Origin: an uncultured Lachnospiraceae bacterium
GTDB taxonomy: Bacteria > Bacillota_A > Clostridia > Lachnospirales > Lachnospiraceae
DNA length: 5,768 nucleotides
Assembly: GCA_900556645.1 (NCBI GenBank)
Contig: USPJ01000099.1
Location: 1-5,768, forward strand
Direction of reading: 5' to 3'
Both the position numbers and the translations under genes were made by a program. Each line of letters opens with the position of its first letter. Within the stretch, counting starts at the first letter, position 1. Under the pieces are notes generated by a model, which saw only the letters and a program-made list of their open reading frames with translations, did not search any database and was not told the origin of the DNA. Below, piece after piece: positions 1-4,396 of this stretch.

Positions 1-650
1 GACGGAAGGGTATTGACGCAGCCCACATCATCATACATCAGACGTACTTCCACGCCCTCTTCTACCTTCTGTTTTAACACTTCCATCAACTGCTCTAGCA
101 TTTTTCCTTCATTCAAGATGAAGTATTCCAAAAAAATAAACTTTTCTGCTCCCCGGATTGCCTCCAGCATTGCCGGAAAAAGTTCCTCACCCGATGGGTA
201 ATATTCTGTTTTGGTATGCTTATAAATAGGATACCCTGCCCACTCTTTGATATAACGGACTTGATTATATACTCTTTTATCCTTTTCCGGAATTTCTTCT
301 TCCGCTGTTTCGTCCCCCGTCAAAAAGGGGTCCACTTCTTCGTTGACCCGCTCCAGACGCTCTTCTGTCTTTTTTGTAAGATTTGCTCTTCCGAAAATGA
401 AATAAAGTGCAACTCCGAAAATAGGTACTGCAAGAATAAGAAAGACCCAAGACATTCTGCCGGCAGCATTTCCATCCTTATCGGATATAATCACAGCCAG
501 CAAAATAGCAATGGCACTAAAAGCTATATTAATAAAAGTATATTGCAGACTGAATTTGTATAAAACCAATGCCAGCCAAGAAAACTGTATCACAATAGCC
601 AACACAATCAATACCAATCTGCTGAATATCATGTTTCCTATTTTTTTCAT
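1..650 (-). CDS. cls: Cardiolipin synthase, N-terminal part (runs off the left edge)
   Basis: Cardiolipin synthase is a membrane enzyme of the phospholipase D superfamily that condenses two phosphatidylglycerols into cardiolipin and glycerol. Reading minus from the ATG at 650 gives 216 complete codons without a stop; the rest lies beyond base 1. Three hydrophobic segments are visible at about residues 8-30, 38-56 and 67-86. The last two match the PLDc_N region and are followed by a charged linker (about 91-128). The first catalytic domain then begins: YYPSGEELFPAMLEAI (150-165), KFIFLEYFI (170-178) and VRLMYDDVG (202-210) are typical of bacterial Cls. Both HxK(x)4D catalytic motifs would lie outside the window, so activity cannot be judged. 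The start is supported by AGGTGAG at 660-654, which matches the extended anti-Shine-Dalgarno pairing; a second Met at residue 7 is a weaker alternative. A good promoter lies just upstream, so the gene can be expressed apart from the peptidase gene before it. Family assignment is firm; the exact paralogue is not. Confidence 0.9.
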   Translation of the reverse strand, partial: MKKIGNMIFSRLVLIVLAIVIQFSWLALVLYKFSLQYTFINIAFSAIAILLAVIISDKDGNAAGRMSWVFLILAVPIFGVALYFIFGRANLTKKTEERLERVNEEVDPFLTGDETAEEEIPEKDKRVYNQVRYIKEWAGYPIYKHTKTEYYPSGEELFPAMLEAIRGAEKFIFLEYFILNEGKMLEQLMEVLKQKVEEGVEVRLMYDDVGCVNTLP

Positions 651-677
651 GTTCTCACCTACTCTTTTGCAACTTCT

Positions 678-706
678 ATTTTACAATAGTACCTCAAATA
701 AATCAA
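678..706 (-). promoter_or_regulatory. Putative sigma-A promoter for cls
   Basis: On the minus strand TTGATT (706-701) and TAAAAT (683-678) are separated by exactly 17 bases. They match the -35 and -10 consensus at four and five of six positions. Transcription would begin near 671, leaving a short leader of about 20 bases that contains the cls ribosome binding site at 660-654. The -35 box begins one base after the TAA stop codon of the upstream peptidase gene. I see no terminator hairpin in this 57-base gap, so read-through from the peptidase gene may also contribute. Assigned by consensus match only. Confidence 0.55.
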
Positions 707-707
707 A

Positions 708-1598
708 TTACTTCATTAGCTTTATCAAATCCAGACACCCCCATACATGCTGTTCTCTGCTGTCACAGCTTCGGTTTGCGGTCTGATATAATTTTAGTTT
801 CACCTCTTTTGGGGTCATCTCCGGATATTTTGACAACAGCAATGCAATGGCACCGGAGACAATAGGCGTTGCCATAGAAGTGCCGCTTTTGGTAGTATAG
901 GCATTCTCCCGCAAATCACAGCTTGTAATCCGAGTGCCGGGAGCCAGAATCTCCGGCTTTATGACACAACTGTCCGTAGGTCCTCTTCCGCTGTATCCTC
1001 TCCGCAGCCCTTGGGAACGGATACCTGCCTCCTCGTCATCACTGCTTCCCACGGTAATGATACTACGACAGATTCCGGGAATGGTTACGGAATTAGCCAC
1101 CGGTCCGTTGTTTCCCGCTGCCGCCACTACCACAATACCTTCCTCCCAGACCTGTTCTACCAATTTAATCAATTCCACCTGTTCTTCTTCTCTCGCATTT
1201 TTTAACATTCCCACAGATATATTTAATATGCGAATCTGATACTTTTCTTTTTTCTCCAGCATCCAGAAAATTGCCTGTCTGACCTGCTCCGTATTGCCGC
1301 CGCCTTTGTGATCCAACACCTTGATGGGCAGCAGTCTGCATCCCGGAGCCATTCCCGTATAGGTTCCTCCGCTGGCATAGCCATTTCCTCCGATAATCCC
1401 TGATACATGGGTTCCATGGCCATTGTCATCATAACACTCCTCACGCTCTCCCACCACGTCATAAAAATCCAGAATACGATTTCTCAAATCCCTGTGGGGA
1501 AACAGCCCGGTATCCATAACAGCTACCGTAATTCCTTTTCCGATGTATCCCCGTTTATGCACATAGGGGGTATTCAAAACTTCCTTTATCCTGTCCAT
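708..1598 (-). CDS. Cytosolic subtilisin-family (S8) serine peptidase
   Basis: This 296-residue protein is a compact subtilase. The catalytic triad is visible: Asp29 in VAVMDTG, His61 in DDNGHGTHVSG and Ser241 in SGTSMATP. Asn163 in AAAGNNG is the expected oxyanion-hole residue. The catalytic fold starts at about residue 21 and runs almost to the C-terminus. There is no signal peptide, no membrane segment and no inhibitor_I9-type propeptide, and the protein has seven cysteines; together these suggest an enzyme that stays in the cytoplasm. The order of motifs (GYIGKGITVAVMDTG, YDDNGHGTHVSGIIGG, GYSGRGPT, KPEILAPG) most resembles the AprX-like intracellular subtilases, but without the longer N-terminal region of Bacillus AprX. 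Substrate and role are unknown. The ATG at 1598 is preceded by AGGGAG (1610-1605) at six bases. The gene follows the pnp terminator by 30 bases and no clear promoter of its own is visible. The S8 call is secure; the subgroup is inferred. Confidence 0.93.
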   Translation of the reverse strand: MDRIKEVLNTPYVHKRGYIGKGITVAVMDTGLFPHRDLRNRILDFYDVVGEREECYDDNGHGTHVSGIIGGNGYASGGTYTGMAPGCRLLPIKVLDHKGGGNTEQVRQAIFWMLEKKEKYQIRILNISVGMLKNAREEEQVELIKLVEQVWEEGIVVVAAAGNNGPVANSVTIPGICRSIITVGSSDDEEAGIRSQGLRRGYSGRGPTDSCVIKPEILAPGTRITSCDLRENAYTTKSGTSMATPIVSGAIALLLSKYPEMTPKEVKLKLYQTANRSCDSREQHVWGCLDLIKLMK

Positions 1599-1628
1599 GC
1601 AATACTCCCTTTTTCTTTTAGAGTATGC
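1599..1628 (-). promoter_or_regulatory. Possible RBS-sequestering hairpin before the S8 peptidase gene
   Basis: The 30 bases between the pnp terminator T-run and the peptidase start codon have complementary ends. On the minus strand GCATACTC (1628-1621) pairs with GAGTATTGC (1607-1599) as eight base pairs with one bulged base at 1602, around an A-rich loop of 13 bases. The right arm contains part of the ribosome binding site AGGGAG (1610-1605) and abuts the ATG. Such a fold could hold back translation initiation. It is visible as sequence symmetry only; function is an inference. Confidence 0.4.
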
Positions 1629-1667
1629 AAAAAAGGCTGTCTCGGAAACCTTCTCCGAAAACAGCCT
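1629..1667 (-). terminator. Intrinsic terminator of pnp
   Basis: On the minus strand AGGCTGT (1667-1661) pairs with ACAGCCT (1640-1634). Inside it TCGG and CCGA form a further four pairs across a small internal loop, around a nine-base apical loop. The stem runs directly into six T residues (1634-1629, the first being the last stem base). It begins 18 bases after the pnp stop codon at 1688-1686. This is a canonical Rho-independent terminator pointing in the pnp direction, with no comparable T-run in the other direction. Confidence 0.9.
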
Positions 1668-1685
1668 CTGTCAAACAGGCAACGT

Positions 1686-3779
1686 TTATTTTGCGTCTGC
1701 CGGTACATCCTTGATGGAGAAGCTCATTCTTCCCATCTTATCTTTACCTAAGCAGATTACTGTTACTTTGTCACCCAAGGTCAGAACATCCTCTACGTGA
1801 TTGATTCTCTCCTTGGCAATCTTAGAAATGTGAACCATTCCCTCTTTGCCCGGTGCAAATTCTACGAATGCACCAAACTCTTTGATACTGATTACCGTAC
1901 CCTTGAAAATCTGTCCGGCTTCAAAATCCGTGGTGATAATCTGAATCATCTCTACGGCTTTGTTCATTGCCTCTGCATCTACGCCACAGACAGATACGGC
2001 ACCGTCATCGGTAATGTCAATCTTAACACCGGTTCTCTCGATAATCTCGTTGATGGTCTTTCCTCTCTGACCTACTACATCACCAATCTTAGCCGGGTCA
2101 ATCTGAATCTGGATAATCTTCGGTGCATATGGTCCAACCTCTTTTCTAGGCTCTGCAATGGCACCCTTCATAACATCCATGATTACCAGTCTTGCCTCTC
2201 TGGTTCTGCGGATAGCTTCCTCTACGATTGGTCTGGTTAATCCGTGAATCTTGATATCCATCTGAATTGCTGTGATACCCTCTGTGGTTCCGGTTACCTT
2301 AAAGTCCATATCTCCAAAGAAATCCTCTAAGCCCTGAATATCGGTAAGTACGATATAATCATCATCGGTGTCTCCGGTTACAAGACCACAGGAAATACCT
2401 GCTACCATTTTCTTAATCGGTACACCTGCCGCCATCAGGGACATGCAGGATGCACAGGTAGAAGCCATGGAAGTAGAACCGTTGGACTCAAAGGTCTCGG
2501 ATACGGCACGGATTGCATATGGGAATTCTTCTACGCTTGGCAATACAGGCATCAAAGCTCTCTCTGCCAATGCTCCGTGACCAATCTCACGACGTCCCGG
2601 TCCTCTGCTCGGCTTGGTCTCACCTACAGAATAGGATGGGAAATTGTAATGGTGCATATATCTCTTGGATACTTCATTTTCATCTAATCCGTCAATTCTC
2701 TGAACCTCAGATAACGGTGCTAAGGTTACCACATCGCAAATCTGAGTTTGTCCACGGGTAAACATGGCAGAACCGTGAACTCTCGGAATCAAGTCTACCT
2801 CTGCTGCCAGCGGACGAATCTGGTCAATGGCACGTCCGTCCGGACGTTTGTGGTCTTTTAAAATCATCTTGCGGACGGTCTTCTTCTGATACTGGTAAAT
2901 TGCTTCACCTAAAATTTCCAGCCACTCTTCGTTCTCCGCAAATGCCTCTTCTAATTTCTCGGTAATCTGACGAATATTCTCTTCACGAACCTGTTTCTCG
3001 TCGGTAAATACCGCTTCCTCCATCTCTGCCGGAGGTACAATCTCTTTGATAGCCGCAAACATTTCCTCTGGAATTGCACAGCTTGTATACTCATGTTTTG
3101 GTTTTCCAACCTCTGCTACGATTTCATCGATGAATTTGATGATAGTCTGGTTTACATCATGTGCCAGATAGATAGCCTCTATCATTTTTGCCTCAGGAAT
3201 CTCATTGGCTCCTGCTTCAATCATAATTACCTTTTCTCTGGTGGAAGCTACGGTTAAATTTAAATCTCCCTCTTTCCACTGTGCCTGTGAAGGATTGATT
3301 ACGAACTCGCCGTCAATCATTCCCACCTGTGTCATAGCACATGGTCCGTCAAAAGGAATGTCTGAAATACAGGTTGCGATTGCGGCACCCAGCATACCTA
3401 CGATTTCCGGTCTGCACTCCGGGTCTACACTCATAACCATATTGTTTAAGGTTACGTCGTTTCTGTAATCCTTCGGGAACAACGGACGCATTGGTCTGTC
3501 GATAACACGGGAAGTCAGGATTGCATTCTCAGATGCCTTTCCCTCTCTCTTGTTAAATCCTCCCGGAATCTTTCCTACGGAATATAATTTCTCTTCAAAT
3601 TCTACGCTGAGAGGGAAAAAGTCAATTCCTTCTCTTGGCTTATCGGAAGCTGTTGCAGTGGACAATACTGTGGTCTCACCGTATTTCATAAATGCTGCTC
3701 CGTTTGCCTGTTTTGCCACCTTGCCCACTTCTACGGTTAAGGCTCTGCCGGCAAGTTCCATACTAAATGTCTTTACCAT
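1686..3779 (-). CDS. pnp: Polynucleotide phosphorylase (PNPase)
   Basis: PNPase is a trimeric, cytoplasmic 3'-5' exoribonuclease that uses phosphate to release nucleoside diphosphates, and a central enzyme of mRNA decay. The 697 residues match the family's usual 700 or so and all domains are present. The first RNase PH domain spans about 1-140 (FFPLSVEFEEKLYSVGKIPGGF at 54-75, RVIDRPMRPLF at 91-101). An alpha-helical linker spans about 145-300. The second RNase PH domain spans about 310-545, with RPDGR (312-316), HGSAMFTRGQTQ (335-346), REIGHGALAERAL (397-409), the phosphate-binding GSTS (434-437) and QMDIKI with metal-binding Asp508. A KH domain (about 552-612, GQRG loop at 570-573) and an S1 domain (about 620-690) close the protein. 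The ATG at 3779 has AAAGGAG eight bases upstream. It lies 172 bases downstream of rpsO, the conserved bacterial neighbour, behind a long leader hairpin; a terminator follows the stop. No residue looks lost. Confidence 0.99.
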   Translation of the reverse strand: MVKTFSMELAGRALTVEVGKVAKQANGAAFMKYGETTVLSTATASDKPREGIDFFPLSVEFEEKLYSVGKIPGGFNKREGKASENAILTSRVIDRPMRPLFPKDYRNDVTLNNMVMSVDPECRPEIVGMLGAAIATCISDIPFDGPCAMTQVGMIDGEFVINPSQAQWKEGDLNLTVASTREKVIMIEAGANEIPEAKMIEAIYLAHDVNQTIIKFIDEIVAEVGKPKHEYTSCAIPEEMFAAIKEIVPPAEMEEAVFTDEKQVREENIRQITEKLEEAFAENEEWLEILGEAIYQYQKKTVRKMILKDHKRPDGRAIDQIRPLAAEVDLIPRVHGSAMFTRGQTQICDVVTLAPLSEVQRIDGLDENEVSKRYMHHYNFPSYSVGETKPSRGPGRREIGHGALAERALMPVLPSVEEFPYAIRAVSETFESNGSTSMASTCASCMSLMAAGVPIKKMVAGISCGLVTGDTDDDYIVLTDIQGLEDFFGDMDFKVTGTTEGITAIQMDIKIHGLTRPIVEEAIRRTREARLVIMDVMKGAIAEPRKEVGPYAPKIIQIQIDPAKIGDVVGQRGKTINEIIERTGVKIDITDDGAVSVCGVDAEAMNKAVEMIQIITTDFEAGQIFKGTVISIKEFGAFVEFAPGKEGMVHISKIAKERINHVEDVLTLGDKVTVICLGKDKMGRMSFSIKDVPADAK

Positions 3780-3787
3780 TTCTCTAT

Positions 3788-3794
3788 CTCCTTT
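3788..3794 (-). promoter_or_regulatory. Ribosome binding site of pnp
   Basis: AAAGGAG on the minus strand lies eight bases before the ATG at 3779-3777, which fixes the pnp start. It is unpaired in the structures described for this leader but sits only six bases from the small hairpin at 3801-3815. Confidence 0.9.
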
Positions 3795-3800
3795 ATATAC

Positions 3801-3815
3801 GAAAGCAATGCTTTC
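3801..3815 (-). promoter_or_regulatory. Small perfect hairpin in the pnp leader
   Basis: GAAAGC and GCTTTC form a perfect six-pair stem around a three-base loop, six bases upstream of the pnp ribosome binding site. There is no T-run after it, so it is not a terminator. It could stabilise the 5' side of the ribosome binding site or serve as a regulatory element, but the stem is short enough to arise by chance. Confidence 0.4.
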
Positions 3816-3825
3816 TTAGTTATGA

Positions 3826-3894
3826 CAGAAGATACGAAACTACTGAAAAAAGCACCTTCGGATGCACTTTTCAGTGGTCTCGTGTTTTCTTCTG
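3826..3894 (-). promoter_or_regulatory. Long imperfect hairpin in the pnp 5' leader
   Basis: These 69 bases fold back on themselves almost completely. Pairing by coordinates: 3894-3888 with 3826-3832 (seven pairs); an internal loop of four bases against one; 3883-3877 with 3834-3840 (seven pairs); an A.C mismatch; 3875-3867 with 3842-3850 (nine pairs); a U.U mismatch; 3865-3861 with 3852-3856 (five pairs); and a CGAA loop. That is 28 pairs. Three of them are G-U on the minus strand but A.C mismatches on the plus strand, so the fold favours RNA made in the pnp direction. It lies between the rpsO terminator and the pnp ribosome binding site. The apical part (GCATC, CGAA, GGTGC, then six T) could alternatively act as a short terminator or attenuator. 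In E. coli a pnp leader stem is cut by RNase III and lets PNPase repress itself; a similar role here is inference. Confidence 0.65.
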
Positions 3895-3910
3895 CCGGGT
3901 TCACAATACG

Positions 3911-3940
3911 AAAAATAGAGCGGAAACTCCGCTCTATTTT
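3911..3940 (-). terminator. Intrinsic terminator of rpsO
   Basis: A perfect 13-pair stem (3940-3928 with 3924-3912) with a three-base loop starts 11 bases after the rpsO stop codon. On the minus strand it ends in TTTTT (3915-3911), so it is oriented to terminate rpsO transcription. The outer pairs are all A-U. Some read-through into pnp is likely, because no strong promoter is visible between this element and pnp. Confidence 0.85.
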
Positions 3941-3951
3941 ATAAAATTCAA

Positions 3952-4218
3952 TTACTTTCTGATTCCTAAACGCTCGATTAAGGAACGATATCTCTCAATA
4001 TCCACTTTCTTTAAGTAATCTAATAATCCACGTCTCTGACCTACCATTTTCAGAAGACCTCTTCTGGAATGATGATCCTTTGGATTTGCTTTTAAGTGCT
4101 CTGTCAGCTCCTGGATTCTTGCTGTTAAAATAGCAACCTGAACTTCCGGTGAACCTGTATCATTTGGTGTTCTACCGTACTCTGCAATAATAGCCTGTTT
4201 CTTTTCCTTTGCGATCAT
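3952..4218 (-). CDS. rpsO: 30S ribosomal protein S15
   Basis: S15 is a primary binding protein of the 30S platform that recognises the three-way junction and helix 22 region of 16S rRNA and contributes to contact with the 50S subunit. The 88 residues match the normal family length. The signature region is plain: [14 protein letters not shown] (19-32), then [17 protein letters not shown] (47-63) and [11 protein letters not shown], ending IERLGIRK. The known RNA-contact residues Thr21, Gly22, His41, Asp48 and Ser51 are all present. A longer reading frame exists from an ATG at 4254, but it would place the ribosome binding site inside the gene. The ATG at 4218, eight bases after AAGGAGG, gives the family-standard N-terminus and is the true start. 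The gene has its own strong promoter and structured leader and a terminator just after its stop, with pnp following on the same strand. Confidence 0.99.
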   Translation of the reverse strand: MIAKEKKQAIIAEYGRTPNDTGSPEVQVAILTARIQELTEHLKANPKDHHSRRGLLKMVGQRRGLLDYLKKVDIERYRSLIERLGIRK

Positions 4219-4226
4219 TGTACAAT

Positions 4227-4233
4227 CCTCCTT
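4227..4233 (-). promoter_or_regulatory. Ribosome binding site that fixes the rpsO start
   Basis: AAGGAGG on the minus strand is a near-perfect Shine-Dalgarno sequence eight bases from the ATG at 4218-4216. It lies within the 12-codon upstream extension of the longer open frame, which rules that extension out. Confidence 0.93.
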
Positions 4234-4254
4234 ATTTGATAAACGCCCTGTCAT

Positions 4255-4314
4255 GTATGATACTCAGTAAAGGGTCGGAGTTGTCCGTCTACCGAATATG
4301 GGCTGAACTCATAC
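4255..4314 (-). promoter_or_regulatory. Structured rpsO leader, candidate S15 autoregulatory element
   Basis: From the predicted transcription start near 4314 the rpsO leader is about 95 bases. Its first bases GTATGA (4314-4309) are complementary to TCATAC (4260-4255), closing a 60-base domain that ends 21 bases before the ribosome binding site. Inside it CGGA-CAAC-TCCG (4287-4276) forms a local hairpin. A competing pairing joins GAGTT (4310-4306) to AACTC (4282-4278) and shares bases with both other helices, so two alternative folds are possible. S15 is known to repress its own synthesis through structured leaders in several bacteria. The structure is seen in the sequence; S15 binding is inferred. 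Confidence 0.45.
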
Positions 4315-4320
4315 CTTGCA

Positions 4321-4349
4321 AGTATATCATAGACATCCTTTATTGTAAA
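4321..4349 (-). promoter_or_regulatory. Strong extended -10 promoter for rpsO
   Basis: On the minus strand TTTACA (4349-4344) and TATACT (4326-4321) are spaced by exactly 17 bases, each matching consensus at five of six positions. The -10 is preceded by TGA, the extended -10 TGn element. Transcription would begin near 4314. A/T tracts immediately upstream may act as an UP element. This is the best promoter in the window, as expected for a ribosomal protein gene. Confidence 0.85.
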
Positions 4350-4380
4350 CTGTTTTTCAGAAAAAATGTCTGTTTTTTAG
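4350..4380 (-). repeat. Phased A/T tracts with a short direct repeat upstream of the rpsO promoter
   Basis: On the plus strand CTGTTTTTCAG (4350-4360) and CTGTTTTTTAG (4370-4380) are a 10-of-11 direct repeat with a 20-base period. An A6 tract (4361-4366) lies between them. The centres of the three tracts fall about ten bases apart, roughly one helical turn, directly upstream of the -35 box. This fits an A/T-rich UP element or bent DNA. It may equally be simple AT-richness of an intergenic spacer. Confidence 0.45.
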
Positions 4381-4396
4381 CACGGTCTGTCAACAT

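Noticed and set aside
216..786. Plus-strand open frames across the cls region
   Set aside because: They lie opposite a clear minus-strand Cls reading frame, lack ribosome binding sites and encode no recognisable protein.
1669..1674. Perfect TTGACA (minus strand) between pnp and the peptidase gene as a promoter
   Set aside because: No acceptable -10 box at 16-18 bases; the downstream bases are the stem of the pnp terminator.
1797..3819. Plus-strand open frames opposite pnp
   Set aside because: They are antisense to a full-length, intact PNPase and show no family features.
3952..4254. Longer rpsO frame starting at the ATG at 4254 (12 extra residues)
   Set aside because: The strong AAGGAGG lies inside the extension, and the 88-residue form from 4218 has the family-standard N-terminus.
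4358..4372. CAGA/TCTG inverted repeat as an MCP terminator
   Set aside because: Only four base pairs and no T-run after it on the minus strand, so it does not qualify.
4363..4394. Perfect TTGACA -35 box (4394-4389) just after the MCP stop as a second rpsO promoter
   Set aside because: The hexamer 17 bases downstream (GACATT) matches the -10 consensus at only three positions; the promoter at 4321-4349 is far better.
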